From Muscardinus avellanarius (taxonomy: Eukaryota > Chordata > Mammalia > Rodentia > Gliridae): DNA of 64,000 nt. Shown here in pieces: positions 12,198-23,111 of the stretch. The stretch is taken from NCBI GenBank assembly GCA_963383645.1, contig OY726557.1:149349860-149413859 (forward strand), given 5' to 3'. Position numbers and translations under genes: made by a program. Position 1 is the stretch's first letter. Every line of letters starts with the position of its first letter. Under the pieces are notes generated by a model. That model had not been told where the DNA came from and did not search any database. It saw only the letters and a list, made by a program, of their open reading frames with translations.

Positions 12198-12607
12198 GCG
12201 CCGGCCGTGGTGGCGCATGCTTGTAATCCCCGCACTTGGGAGGTGTAGACAGGAGGATCGCACAGGTTCGAAGCCAGCCTTGCTGGTTTAAGAGATCCTG
12301 TTTCAGCCGGGCGTGGTGGCGCACACCTGTAATCTCCGCGCTTGGGAGGCTGAGACAGGAGGATCGCACGGGTTCGAAGCCAGCCTCAGCTACTTAGTGA
12401 GACCCTGTTTCCAAATAAAATATTAAAAAATAGGTCTGGGAGTATAGCCCAGAGGTCAAAAGCCTCTGAGTTCCACCCCCAGTACCACCAAAAAAAAAAA
12501 AAAAAGAGAGAGAGATCCTGTTTCCAAGTAAAAATATAAAATAGGTCTGGGAGTGTAGCCCGGAAGTAGAAGGGCTTCCAGGAACCCCAGTACCACACAA
12601 AAAAAGA
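12198..12607 (+). repeat. B1-dID SINE (outer), split by an inner copy
   Basis: The 14-base target duplication AAGAGTACAAGCTC is at 12184-12197 and 12608-12621. The element's B1 half is at 12198-12290. Its ID half resumes at 12511 and contains the TTCCAGGAA block at 12576-12584. Inserted in a MIR. Confidence 0.93.
12305..12510 (+). repeat. B1-dID SINE (inner, nested)
   Basis: Inserted within the outer SINE at 12304. The target duplication AGAGATCCTGTTTC is perfect at 12291-12304 and 12511-12524. The copy is of the other subfamily: its right half is GAGTTCCACCCCCAGTACC, without the TTCCAGGAA block. This shows that copies of this second type were still inserting after the first type had arrived. 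Confidence 0.93.
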
Positions 12608-12945
12608 AAGAGTACAAGCTCTGGAACCATCATGCTTGGGCTCAGATCCCAGCCCTGCCCCTTTGTTGTAAAGGTTCATAAACTTTGCTAAATCCTAGAC
12701 AAGGCCATGGTGTTCAGTGGTAAAGACCATTTATTGCACAACTCCAGGGGAAACATTCATCACATATGAATGATGACCATGAAAATATGCAGTGTACAAT
12801 CTGTGTGGACCACGCAATTCAAACATCTGTTAAATAAAGGCAATGACAGCTTCTTGATCATAGAAGGGTTGGGAAGATCAAATTAGGTAATGTAATAAAG
12901 CAAATACCACAGTATGCACTCAGTAAATGAAGTTACAATGGAAAA

Positions 12946-13799
12946 TTTCTAGCTGTTTCCCTAAATGGTATCTCCTTTTCAAATATAGTTTTAGTTGGAT
13001 AAAAAAATCATCTGGTACAAGATTCATATTCCCTGGTTTTCCGTTCAGATAAATGTGGCTAATGGATTCGATTTGGGGAAAGGAATATGACTAAAAGAGA
13101 TCATTGCAACTTCCACAGTGTCTCTGATCAAAGATCACTTGTTCTTTCTGGAATTGGCTGTTTCTCATTCTTATGGAGAATGCCAGAAAAAAATGGCAGA
13201 TAATTAAGAGGGATTGTGCAAATGAAGACAATAAGCTCTCCAAATGAAGAAGTCGGGCCCCTGAATGCCCCAAGGAAAGGAACTGCCAAGTCATACAAAA
13301 CAGAGCAAACTGGGACAGGAGAAATAAACACCCACCTGATTGAAGCCACAATGAATTTCAACAGCTTTAATGATGAAAATGTGACAACCAATGACAAAAC
13401 AAGTGAAAATCTTGTTTTGATTTAAGTACATTCCCATGAAACCATCACGACAATCACAAGGAATGAGTCCATCCTTCCCCAAAGTTTTCTTGTACTCATC
13501 AGGACTCCCTCATTTTGCCCCTAGTCCTCTTTGCTCCCCAGTCATTAAGCCACCACCATATTGTACAACCTTTTGGTCAGAGTCTCTTAGTCTTCATCTA
13601 AACTAATGCAGATATTCTCAGGGTTTTTTTCCATGAGTTTTGTGTCAGTTCACATAGAAATTTGTGTAAATGGTTCAGGTAATGGATGGGTTTAAATGTG
13701 TATAGGGGAGGACTGGAGGGAAAAGCAGAAAGTAAACTGTGAAGCAGAAGGCACAGATAAAAGCAGATTTTAGGGTGAGTGGTTTAAACTATTGGAGCA
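12946..13799. other. Unannotated intergenic sequence
   Basis: No convincing gene. Overlapping frames near 13100-13480 on both strands are short (up to 89 codons) and show no known domain. The 13080-13480 block could be an old LTR fossil, but I cannot place it. Confidence 0.4.
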
Positions 13800-13925
13800 A
13801 CTCTTTACTTGGTTGTAAACTCACTGAGGGCAGGTCCTTTGCCTCATTCATTCTGAGAGACTAGCACAGTAGTGTTCTACCCACAATGCACATTCAATTT
13901 GTGCTAGATGGGTAAATAGATGATG
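13800..13925 (+). repeat. L2 3' end fragment
   Basis: TTGTAAACTCACTGAGGGCAGGTCCTTTG matches the conserved L2 3' block (stop-distal 'gtaagctccatgagggcaggg'). The terminal part is degraded. Confidence 0.65.
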
Positions 13926-14950
13926 TGACAGTAATATAAAAAGAGAGAAAGGATCAGCAATTTTATAATTATTCACTGAGCTGGTATTTCTTTTTCCATG
14001 CATTAGAAGCAGCAGTATATTTTAGACAATTTTGCTTCAAAGCAAGCAAAGAAATAAAGAAATATGTTCAGGTACAGCAATTTTGAGAAAAAAAACATCT
14101 TTGATCTAAAATACTTGGCAAAGAAGAATAAAAGTGAGAAAGTATTCAGTGTTGTGAAAACCCTCAGGAGAGGGACATTTTTATTTGACATTTAAGGGCT
14201 ATCTCTGGTAATATCTTTTTCAGTTCCTGATCTCCAGCTTAAGAGCAAATAACAAGGCAGAATGGTAGAGAATGAACAGAATGAGAAATGCAGCAGAGCA
14301 GAAAGGAAGGTCAAGAAAGAGGATGAGCAGACGCAAAAGAACCCTCAGTAGCGTGATTCACTGGGTGCCTGGGACCCCATCACATCTTTAATATCCTTTT
14401 ATGCCTTCTGTTGCTCAATTTACATTTATGCATCATTCAACCAGCCAGAGACTATACCAAAAGATGGTGGTAACAGGAAGAATATGTCATTATCAATTAG
14501 AACCTTAAAAGAAGGAGACAGTCATGTAACTATATCAGCAATAGACATAAACACATGGGGACCATGGTTCCCGATTTTCTCAGGGTAGTTCCAACTTAAC
14601 CCTATTGAATCAACAAAATTTATTAGCATTCTTTGGCTTTCTAAAGTGTCCCAGTTGGGATAATAAATACAGTGCTATCATAGAAATATCAATGGAATCT
14701 CAAAGGACAGGCTAGTTAAGTCAACCTGAGTAGGTCAAGAATAATTTTGTACAGAAGTAACATTAGAAGTGAACATGAAATTTAAGTAACTGTGATCCAG
14801 GAAAATAAAGACAGGTTTGGGTGCTTAGAGCAGAGGCAACATTGCTGGGCTGTTTCAGGGTTATGTGCAAGAACAGCACTTTCAAAGAAAAAAGGGTGTC
14901 AGAGATGGAGGAAGTTCAAACCTGGATTCTTTTGTATTAAAATTTAATGT
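13926..14950. other. Unannotated intergenic sequence
   Basis: No repeat family or credible coding sequence recognised. Confidence 0.5.
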
Positions 14951-14953
14951 ATA

Positions 14954-15160
14954 GCCGGGTGCAGTGGCACAGGGCTATAGTTCTAGTACTTCGAAGGCTA
15001 AAATAAGAGGACAGCAGGTTTGAGCACAACCTTAGAAACTTACTTAGAAAATCTGTTCCCAAATAAAAAATTAAATAGGGCTGTGGGTGCAGATTGGCGG
15101 TAGAATGCCCCTGGGTTTCATCTCCTGTACCACACACACGCACACACACAAATGTGTACA
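14954..15160 (+). repeat. B1-dID SINE with (CA)n tail
   Basis: Dimer beginning AGCCGGGTGCAGTGGCAC. The ID half is at 15078-15132, and the tail has become a CACACACGCACACACA microsatellite. Confidence 0.85.
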
Positions 15161-15875
15161 ATGGTGCCTGGAAGAATTTCATAGCACCAAGGTGACTTAG
15201 TGATAGCAGTTTATGAGTAGTATCCATCCTCCTTACTGGTAAACTAAGTGACATTCATGATATTAGGTACAGGAGCAAGAAAGATTGGTGACACTGATTC
15301 AATATTTTACAAGAGGATATAACAAAGGACAAAGGGTAGAATGTTGAATCACTTAGTGACAAGAGGGTCTTTACAGTGAAATAACTCTTCATAGCTGGGC
15401 AAATGGGGAAGTGAAATCAGGCTGGATAAGAGGAGGATATTTAGGGAAAAACAAAGAGGGTAAAGAAATAGAGTGATGGATCTCAAGCTATAGTGAGCAT
15501 AAAATCAAATATGTTTATTAAAAGTACAGTCTGTTGCTTCTATTCTCGAATTCTGATATAGAAAATTTGATGAGTCTGAAGAATCTTTTCAACTGGATGA
15601 GTACATTTGAATTGAAGAATAGATGTACAGAGAGTCATCAAACTCAGTGCAATATCTACCCCTTGGGAAAATTTACTTTTATCAGGATATTTTATACTGT
15701 AAGTGCTTTAGGTCATGGATTCACTCCTTTTCTCATTCGCTCACTCACATAAAGGCTAAAGACTCAATTCACTAACAAGTTTTACAAGTTGCTCAATCCA
15801 TTTTTAGTTGTATCCCATGCAAAATGAAAATAACAATATCCATGTTGTAATGATATTGCAAGTGCAACCAATTTC
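15161..15875. other. Unannotated intergenic sequence
   Basis: No repeat or gene recognised. Confidence 0.5.
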
Positions 15876-15877
15876 GA

Positions 15878-16541
15878 AAAGAGTGCCAAGGATCCTCAGA
15901 GGAGTAGGAATGAACCTACCGTAGGATCCAGCTATACAACTCCTAGGTATCTATCCAAAGGAATTGAAAACAATCTGCCATAGGAATGCATGTGTATCTA
16001 TGTTTATAGCTGCACAATTCACAATTGCCAAACTGCGGAACCAGTTGAGATATCCATCAACAGATGAACGGACTGCAAAACTATGGGATCTATATACAAT
16101 GGCATTCTACTAGGCCATAAAAAATAACAAAATTATGTTATTTGCAGGGAAATTGATGGAACTGGAGAATATTATGCTACGTGAGTTTAGCCAGTCACAA
16201 AGTGAAAGGTTCGACGTTCTCCCTCACATGTAGCAGCTAGGGAGAAACTGCTACATAGTCCGGGCTCCTGACACAGGAGGAACATTAGTGGAGTGAAGGA
16301 GGGGACCTATCTGAGCAAGAAGGGAGGGGGGAGGAAAACCTGAAGAGGGAAATACCTGAATGGACATGATGTACATACACAAATTTATCAAGCCAAGCAT
16401 TGTGCTGAGCACGGGAAGGATGGGAGGGGGAGGGAATGGAGTGAGAGCTGGGGGAAGGCTCAGTGAATACTATGTGCATGTATGCTTCTATCACCCTGAA
16501 ATTCAGCAACACGTACAATGCACCAATTTAAAATTATATAT
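15878..16541 (+). mobile_element. L1 LINE 3' end (5'-truncated)
   Basis: ORF2 C-terminal codons in broken frames (CTATACAACTCCTAGGTATCTATCC..., CAATTCACAATTGCCAAACTG, GGGAAATTGATGGAACTGGAG) lead into the sciurid-type L1 3' UTR. That UTR includes ATGATGTACATACAC and GCCAAGCATTGTGCTGAGCACGGGAAGG. It is the same 3' UTR family as at 37.2 kb and, antisense, at 18.9 and 58 kb. Confidence 0.85.
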
Positions 16542-16760
16542 ACCCGGGCGTGGTGGCGCACCCTTGTAATCCCAGCATTCAGGAGGCTGAGACCGGAGGA
16601 TCGCGGTTTGCTGACAGCCTCGGCTACTTAGTGAGGCCCTCTACAACTTATTGAGACCCTGTTTCAAAATAAAGAGTACAAAATAGGGCAGAGGGTGCAG
16701 TTCGGAAGTTGAATGCCCCTGGGTTCCATCCATAGACCTACAAAAAAATAAATAAATTAT
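16542..16760 (+). repeat. B1-dID SINE
   Basis: Complete plus-strand dimer directly after the L1 tail, with CpG-rich B1 start (CCCGGGCGTGGTGGCGCAC) and ID half at 16686-16742. Likely young. Confidence 0.9.
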
Positions 16761-16784
16761 AGATATATAATTACATATATTTAC

Positions 16785-16800
16785 ATATGTATGTATGTAT

Positions 16801-16855
<55 letters not shown>

Positions 16856-16856
16856 C
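16785..16856. repeat. (ATACAT)n microsatellite
   Basis: Nine or so consecutive ATACAT units preceded by GTATGTAT repeats, located in the tail of the SINE at 16542. Confidence 0.95.
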
Positions 16857-17012
16857 AAGGGATTCAAAATACAAATGAGAACAGGGAGAATTAGAATCTA
16901 TTTTCATTAGAGAAGAGAGATTGAGAATCTATTCTGAGGTTGGGGGAATTTCCATTGCAAAAATGGGAGACCCAAATGATTGATTGGAAATTACCCAAAT
17001 AAGAGTATAAGA

Positions 17013-17210
17013 ATAGCTGGGCATGGTGATGCAAACATGTAAACGTAGTAATTGAGAAAGCTGAGACAGGGAGAGGGCAGGTTCAAAGCCAGCCTCAATC
17101 ACTTAGCGAGACCCTACTTCAAAATAAAAAATAAAATAGGGCTGATGGTGTAGCTCAGAGGTAGAATGACCCCGAGCTCAATCCCTAATGCCACAAACAA
17201 CAAGTAATAA
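17013..17210 (+). repeat. B1-dID SINE
   Basis: Diverged full dimer. The B1 half is AGCTGGGCATGGTGATGC and the ID half GGGCTGATGGTGTAGCTCAGAGG at 17140-17165. Confidence 0.85.
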
Positions 17211-17502
17211 TAAAAACTTAAAAAGTACATGGACAAAAATTATACAAGGGAAGTAGTATCTGAGATCTTCCAGGTGTATTAGAGCCTGTCATGTTAATGC
17301 AAAAATAAAAAAGCCACTGTGACAAGAATGTTGAAAGTGGCAAGAATGAGAGATGTTTATTGTTGGAGACAAAGGCAGGGTCCAGATGGTGCAGTGTACT
17401 GGGCCATATTAACAAATTTCAACTTCATTATAAGCAAGAAGGGAAGTCACTGAAGCATTTTAAGTTGAGCCTGTGGTTTCTATGATTTTTACATCTGCAG
17501 TC

Positions 17503-17503
<1 letters not shown>

Positions 17504-17553
<50 letters not shown>

Positions 17554-17640
17554 TACTGGGGATGAAACCCAGGGGCCTTCTACCTCCAAGATACACCACC
17601 AGCAATATTTAATTTTTATTCTTTATTTTCATGGTAATGC
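17504..17640 (-). repeat. (TG)n tract joined to an ID half
   Basis: A (TG)n run at 17504-17551 abuts an antisense ID right half (GGTACTGGGGATGAAACCCAGGGGCC) at 17552-17635. A 73-codon frame across it is microsatellite translation. Confidence 0.9.
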
Positions 17641-18447
17641 AACGTGCATGTTGGATTGTAAAGAAAAAGGTCAAGCTGATTGTTTTCTAACACTACCGAT
17701 AAAGGGGTCATTTTTTTCCCATTAATTTGCTTCTTTATTGTTATAGAGTGCACAGGTCACACAGAAATAATAGCAGCAATATAGGGCTAAACATATCTTG
17801 GAACTCCGTCAGTTTTCATGCCAATGAAAATATAACTACCTCCCACACCATCACCCACATAGTTGACTAACCAACAATGTTGCTATTCAATATCAAAAGG
17901 TCAGCCATAGGCCTACATTTTTAGAAATTCCCAACATAAATGGAATAAAGCATTCAATTGGTATTTTTTTCTCAGTATGTGGGTTCATTCTTATATTTTA
18001 TTGAAATGAATTATTTCTGCCTTTAAGAGATATATGCCCTTGGGGAAAAATGTGATTCTTTATTGATCCATATCAAGTAGAAAATATATATCAGGGCAAA
18101 ATCAAAAATAGAATCATTTCTGGCAGAGACAACTGTTAAAAGCAGGAGTAGGGTGGAATGAGAGAAATATTTCCAGCAATTCTTTACATGCTTTCACAGG
18201 AAACTAAACCGTAAATAATTGTACGACACCAGCCCAGAGTCTCAGCATGAAGAACAAGGAAAATAAAAATGACAATTTGGACTCACTTCAAGGTTTTTCC
18301 CAAGGTGACTAATAAGTCAGCGAGAAGAAATTTTAAATCATTGATAAGAGTTTAGAGACATGGTCTAGTTCCCTGCTTGTAGCACAGTGAGAAGAAACAA
18401 GCTCAGTAGTCATGGCAGCCCTCAAGAGTTTAATCCCCCATTCTTTT
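17641..18447. other. Unannotated intergenic sequence
   Basis: No repeat family or gene recognised. Confidence 0.5.
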
Positions 18448-18805
18448 GTGTGTGTGTGGTACTGGAGATGGAATCCAGGGACATTTTACCTCTGAGATAC
18501 TCCCCCCAGCCCTATTTTTTATTCTTTATTTTTAAACAAGGTCTCACTAAGTTGTGAAGGGCTTCACTAAGTAACCGAGGTTGGCCGTGAACTGCTATCC
18601 TCCTGTCTCAGCTTCCCAAGAACTGAGATTACAAGCATGTGCTACCACTCCCACCTTTTAATCCCTCATTCTAAAGCATATGGAATCATAGAGTTTCTTC
18701 TCAAAGTCACATAAGTACCAGAAAGTATTTAAAATTATTTTTATGGTATTGGGAATTGAACCCAAGAGCATTCTACCATGGGGTAACACCCTCAATTCCT
18801 CTTAT
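18448..18805 (-). repeat. B1-dID SINE plus a separate ID half
   Basis: A full antisense dimer lies at about 18455-18657, preceded by a short (TG)n. A second antisense ID half lies at 18740-18805 (TGGTATTGGGAATTGAACCC). Confidence 0.85.
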
Positions 18806-18825
18806 TTTATTTTATTTTTTTTATT

Positions 18826-18938
18826 TAATAAACATTTATTGAGAACCTATTACGTTACAGATGGCAGCACAGAGGACATAACGATTCACAAGACAGATGC
18901 AGTCCCTGACCTCGCACTGCCCAGTTTGGTCCTTTTCT
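18826..18938 (-). repeat. L2 3' end (antisense)
   Basis: AATAAACATTTATTGAGAACCTATTACG followed by ACTGCCCAGTTTG is the reverse complement of the L2 terminal block ('...gcctactatgtgccagg...' side). It ends at the next L1 piece. Confidence 0.6.
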
Positions 18939-18944
18939 TTTTTA

Positions 18945-19110
18945 TTATTATTTTTTTAATTTATTTTATTGGTGCACTGTATTCATACATCATAGTGGGA
19001 TACAAACTTTTGTAGACATACATGCACACATCGCCCAGTCAGCCCCCAACTGATCCCCACCCCATTCCCTCCCCATCCCTCCTTCCCATGCTTGGCTTAG
19101 TGGTTGACAT
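18945..19110 (-). mobile_element. L1 3' UTR fragment (antisense)
   Basis: Antisense of the same L1 3' UTR found sense at 37.2-37.4 kb and antisense at 57.96-58.24 kb. Shared blocks include TTATTGGTGCACTGTATTCATACATC, CCCCACCCCATTCCCTCCCC and CCATGCTTGGCTTAGTGGTTGAC. Confidence 0.8.
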
Positions 19111-19289
19111 CTAGTATTATAGCAAATTATCCAAATTTAAAAATGATAATCTCACATAACAGTTTCATTTGTCTGATACCAAGCTTTTGATGACTTAAAG
19201 ATAACATTTCAATATTTCTTTTTGCTTTCTTTCTTACCAGAGAATATTTTTTCTATTTTTTAGGTGAAACTATCATATATTTACATATT

Positions 19290-19997
19290 TATTTTTCAGA
19301 AAAAAATCTATCCTAATATGTAATATGGATTCTAGATACCCAAAACGATCTTGAAAAAGAACAAAGCAAGAAGATACATATTTTCTGATTTCAAACCATA
19401 TAAAGCTACAATAATTGAAACAGTGTAGTACTGTTCTAAAGGCAGATATATAAACCATTGGAGTTAAATAAAAGCCTAGAGCTAAATTCTTCCCTATATT
19501 ATCAAGTTATTTTTGACAAGGTTTCCATGAACATTTGGTGGTGGAAATAATAATCTTTTAACTAAATATAGTTGAAAAATAATAATTACATGGAAAAGAA
19601 TAAAATTGGACCCTTACCTAATCCCATATACAAGTATTAACTCAAAATAGATAAAAGACCTAAATATAAATCTTAAGACTATAAACTTTTAGAAGAAAAT
19701 CTGGGTCATAAAACCTCACAACATTGAAATTGGCAGTGATTTCTTGGATATGATTTCAATGGCACAGGCAACAGAAGAGTATACAAACTTCCTAAAAAAA
19801 AAAAATTGTATATCCAAAGACAATGTAAGCAGAGTTAAAAGTTACTAATAGAATTGGATAAAATATTTCCAAATGCTATATCTGAAGGTATATTAATATT
19901 CCAACTAGAAATCCTAAAAATTAACAATAAAGGCAAACAATACAATTTAGAGATAGGTAAAAGACTAACAAAAATAATGAATCTTCACAGATAACCA
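19290..19997 (+). mobile_element. Old L1 LINE, ORF2 C-terminal fragment
   Basis: Sense ORF2 blocks are recognisable (AACCATATAAAGCTACAATAATTG, GACAAGGTTTCCATGAACATTTGG, AAGACCTAAATATAAATC) but no frame is open. The same L1 region occurs in opposite orientation at about 35990-36720. The piece stops where the young rearranged L1 begins. Confidence 0.8.
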
Positions 19998-20000
19998 ATC

Positions 20001-20333
20001 TTAGTTGTTTGTTGGATGGAAAATCTTGTTTCTCTGGTTCTGGTGTGTGTTACCTGATTCTTCTTTGTAGTTAATCTCTTTGAGTATTTTCTCTAGCGCT
20101 GGTTTTGAAGACATAAATTCCTTCAGTTTCTGTTTGTCATGGAAGCTTCTTATTTCTCCATCTAATTTGATAGAAAGTTTTGCTGGGTAGGAAATTTTTG
20201 GCTGGAAGTTGTTTTCTTTCAGAGTTTGGAATATGTTACTCCAAGCCCTTCTGGCTCTCATGACTTGGTTTGGGAAGTCTGGAGTGATTCTAATTGGTTT
20301 GCCTCTGAATGTCACTTGGTCCTTTGTTTGAAG
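20001..20333 (-). pseudogene. L1 ORF1 C-terminal part, inverted
   Basis: Minus-strand translation gives the conserved C-terminal domain of L1 ORF1p, including RRAWSNIFQTLKENNFQPKI and a KLKEFMSSKPALEKILKE helix. It is open for about 110 codons. It matches 35326-35640 in the other copy. It lies in inverse orientation to the N-terminal part beside it. Confidence 0.88.
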
Positions 20334-21112
20334 ATGGCGACCGAGAAAAGTGGGGCTTAAGAGCCTCGCTAACAACCAATCTCCATTACCACAAAATCAG
20401 CGCCTTTCATAGCCAGAAAACACTATCACCAGAGAAACAAAAAAATCACCAGGCTCCAGAGAGAAAGCGGTCTGAGAACAGAGCTCAGAGCCACAGAGGA
20501 GATACACTGGCCTCACGCTCGAGGACGCGGCAGCAGCGCCACACTACCGGAGGCAGCGGCGAATTCACCGGACGGCTACAGCAAGCCGAGGTGAGCCGCT
20601 GCAAAACAGCCAGGCGGGATTTTTCAGCGCAGGGAACATCTAAAGCTCCCAGTGGCTGAGCTCAACACACGCTGCAAGAACTCAGAGTGGAATTCAAAAC
20701 CAAGAAGAAATAAGCCAGCCTCACGGCCGAGGGCGTAACAGCGGCGCCATATTGCCACCGGCGGCAGCAGCAGCGAATTCAACGAGTCCAGTACAGCTAC
20801 ATCTGCAAACTCAAGAACAGTGAGTCAAATTGCGGGCCACAGAGGAGAAATCCCAGTACTGTACTTCCTGGGACTTGACCCATTGGGGGAGTGGCAGTGG
20901 CAGAGATATCACACCATAGGAGAACTTGCAACCTGGCACCCCCCATAGTTTAAAGCAGCCTCTATCGACTCCCTGGGTCGGAGACTCTGTGATACAACCC
21001 AGTAAAGGAGTAGTGGGGTCTGAGTTACTACAGACTCGAGATCCAGAGCACCTTAAGTGAAGTCATAGTGACCCAAGGGAAGAACCCAGAGAAGGCACAA
21101 ACTTCCGAAATC
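20334..21112 (+). promoter_or_regulatory. Young L1 5' UTR / internal promoter
   Basis: GC-rich leader with many retained CpGs. It opens with GAAGATGGCG, a YY1-type motif placed as in human L1 5' UTRs. It contains two related modules about 210 bp apart (about 20508-20575 and 20718-20790). Both carry CCTCACG...GAGG, GGCAGCAGCG/GGCGGCAGCAG and GCGAATTCA. That resembles the tandem promoter monomers of rodent L1s. Promoter activity is inferred, not shown. Confidence 0.65.
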
Positions 21113-21898
21113 ATGGGAAAGAGGAATAACACTGGATCAATGAATGCCCACAACCCACAACATCAGAACCCAATAAAACAGAAAATCAGAGATTTCTAGA
21201 AGATCAAATCAGGAAAATAACTGTAGAAATAATAGAAGTGCTTCGAAAAGAACTCAGAGAGAGCCAAAAAGAGATAAGGGATGCAATTAATGAAGTAAAG
21301 TCCTCAATTCAAAGCACAAACAACCGATTAGACCACATGGAGAACAGAATCTCGCTCTTAGAAGATGATCATTCCAAGCCGGGCGTGGTGGCGCACGCTT
21401 GTAATCCCCGCGCTTGGGAGGCGGAGACAGGAGGATCGCGCAGGTTCGAAGCCAGCCGTGCTGGCGTAAGAGACCCTGTTTCAAAAATATAAAATAGGAC
21501 TGGGAGTGTAGCCCGGAGGAAGAAGGGCTTCCAGGAACCCCAGTACCACCAAAAATTAAAAAAAAAAAGAAGATGATCATTCCAAAAATGAATGCATAGT
21601 TTCTAATCTAGAAAAAAATATCCAACAGCAGGTATCTGACATTGAAGAAATATGGGCCCATTTTAAGAGAGCTAACCTAAGAATAATTGGAATAGAGGAG
21701 GGAAAAGAAAGTGATACCAAAGGGATCAACAATCTCTTCAAGGAAGTAATAGCAGAAAATTTTCCAAACATAGAGCAAGAGGTTGATACACAGATCCAGG
21801 AAACTTATAGAACTCCCTTTAGACAGGATCGGAGAAGAGGATCCCCATGCCACATAATTGTCAAAATGACCAATGTGGAAGCCAAGCAGAGAATCCTC
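21113..21898 (+). pseudogene. L1 ORF1 N-terminal part, interrupted
   Basis: The ATG at 21113 begins a frame homologous to the one at 34734. A TAG at 21197-21199 ends it after 28 codons. The remaining sequence encodes the coiled-coil region of L1 ORF1p (charged, heptad-like, e.g. KSSIQSTNNRLDHMENRISLLE). A SINE splits it at 21377-21567. ORF1p is the RNA-binding chaperone of the L1 ribonucleoprotein; this copy cannot make it. Confidence 0.85.
21377..21567 (+). repeat. B1-dID SINE inside L1 ORF1
   Basis: Perfect 17-base target duplication AGAAGATGATCATTCCA at 21360-21376 and 21568-21584. CpGs are intact (GCCGGGCGTGGTGGCGCACG) and the TTCCAGGAA block is at 21529-21537. Insertion postdates the L1, so this is among the youngest elements here. 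Confidence 0.97.
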
Positions 21899-21910
21899 TT
21901 ATTTTAAAAC

Positions 21911-22232
21911 AAGTTCTCATTAATATTCTTTTTTTGTGTGTGGTACTGGGGGTGGAACCCAGGGGCTTTCTACCCCCTTTCTACTCCCAGACCTATTTTA
22001 TATTTTATTTGGAAACAGGGTCTCACTAAGCTGCTGAGAGCCTTACTCAGTAGCTGAGGCTGGCTTCGAACCTGTGCGATCCTCCTGTCTCAGCCTACCA
22101 AGCACGGGGATTACAAACGTGTGCCACCACGCCCAGCTTCTCATTACTATTCTAAGACTGACCTCAAACCTGTGATCCTCCTGTCTCAGGCTCCCAAGTA
22201 CTGAGTTTACAGAAATGTTCCAAAAGGCCTGG
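21911..22232 (-). repeat. B1-dID SINE inserted in an older B1 half
   Basis: The inner minus-strand dimer (21931-22137) is flanked by near-identical TTCTCATTAATATTCT / TTCTCATTACTATTCT. The older antisense B1 half resumes at about 22153-22232 (CCTCAAACCTGTGATCCTCC). Confidence 0.85.
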
Positions 22233-22615
22233 CTTAAAATTTATATTTTTCAGGTCACAACTTTTTTTTTTTTATAATTCAGCAAGCCTTGTCACCATAA
22301 AATGAGTGTTCAAGTCATGAGTCTTGAAGTTTGGACTGGGACTAAGGCAATTTCTCCCTTCCCCTAAGCTTAACTTCCGAATCTACAAGTTTCAATTATA
22401 TACACTAAGTTTGCCCATGGCCGCTCAAGCATTGCCTACTACAGTAACACATTCTATAATAAAACAGTGATCAAGTTCTCACACCTGAAATTATTATACA
22501 TTTTATTTTTTATGGAAGTGGTACCTTAAACAAATAAATGAGTAAAAGCATCAAATATAGATTAGCACATGTCTAGAACCATAACCTGAATTTAATATTT
22601 AAAAGTGACAAATAA
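22233..22615. other. Unannotated intergenic sequence
   Basis: AT-rich, with a T tract at 22262-22275; nothing else recognised. Confidence 0.5.
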
Positions 22616-22618
22616 GGG

Positions 22619-22795
22619 CCAGGCATGGTGCTGCATGCCTATAATCTCAGTAACTGAGACACTGAGACAGATTTGAGGCCAGTGCCTGACAACTTAGTGA
22701 GACCCTGTTTTATCATAAGAAGAGCTGGGAGTGAAGCTCAGCAGTAGAACTCCCCTGTGTTCAGTCTTTAGCTCTACCTTGCATACACAAAATTC
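22619..22795 (+). repeat. B1-dID SINE, diverged
   Basis: GCCAGGCATGGTGCTGCATGCC start. The B1 half has internal losses, and the ID half (GAGCTGGGAGTGAAGCTCAGC) ends at about 22790. Confidence 0.8.
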
Positions 22796-22882
22796 AACTA
22801 TAGGGAAAGGTCATTAGAACAGGCATATCATGGTTTCTTATGCTAAAGAGAAAAAATTTCTAGCTAGAAAGTATCCTCACAT

Positions 22883-23094
22883 GGCCGGGCGTGGTGGCGC
22901 ACGCTTGTAATCCCTGCGCTTGGGAGGCAGAGACAGGAGGATCGCGCAGGTTCGAAGCCAGCCGCGCGTGCTGGCTTAGGAGACCCTGTTTCCAAATAAA
23001 TGTTGTAAAAATAGGTCTGGGATTGTAGCCTGGAGGTAGAAGGACTTCCAGGAACCCCGGTACCACCAAAAAAAAAAGAAAGAAAGAAAAAGGA
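22883..23094 (+). repeat. Young B1-dID SINE
   Basis: Near-consensus copy with target duplication AGAAAGTATCCTCACA on both sides (about 22867-22882 and 23096-23111) and a poly-A/GAAA tail. TTCCAGGAA is at 23046-23054. Confidence 0.95.
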
Positions 23095-23111
23095 AAGAAA
23101 GTATCCTCACA

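Larger units (their letters stand above)
12150..12945 (+). repeat. MIR fossil interrupted by nested SINEs
   Basis: The MIR start (GGTTAAGAGTACAAGCTCTGGA equivalent) is split at 12197/12608 by SINEs. MIR then continues with GGGCTCAGATCCCAGCCCTGCC, is interrupted again by about 120 bp of unidentified sequence (about 12700-12822), and resumes with CTGTTAAATAAAGGCAATGACAGC and ACAGTATGCACTCAGTAAATG. Three layers of insertion are visible. Confidence 0.75.
20000..21898 (-). mobile_element. Young L1 with 5' inversion (twin-priming structure)
   Basis: Two L1 segments meet head to head near 20330-20334. The plus-strand segment 20334-21898 runs from the L1 5' end (GAAGATGGCGACCGAG) through the 5' UTR into ORF1. 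The minus-strand segment 20330 down to 20000 continues ORF1 only about a dozen bases beyond the point where the first stops, judged against the colinear L1 at 33.9-35.9 kb. On the minus strand this reads inverted-5'-part then sense part, as twin priming predicts. The 3' remainder (ORF2, 3' UTR, poly-A) is missing at 20000, perhaps deleted. Strand given is that of the non-inverted part. Confidence 0.8.

Noticed and set aside
13080..13480. Possible conserved exon (overlapping 60-89 codon frames on both strands)
   Set aside because: No domain, no splice-site pattern and similar lengths on both strands; more likely an unrecognised old repeat.
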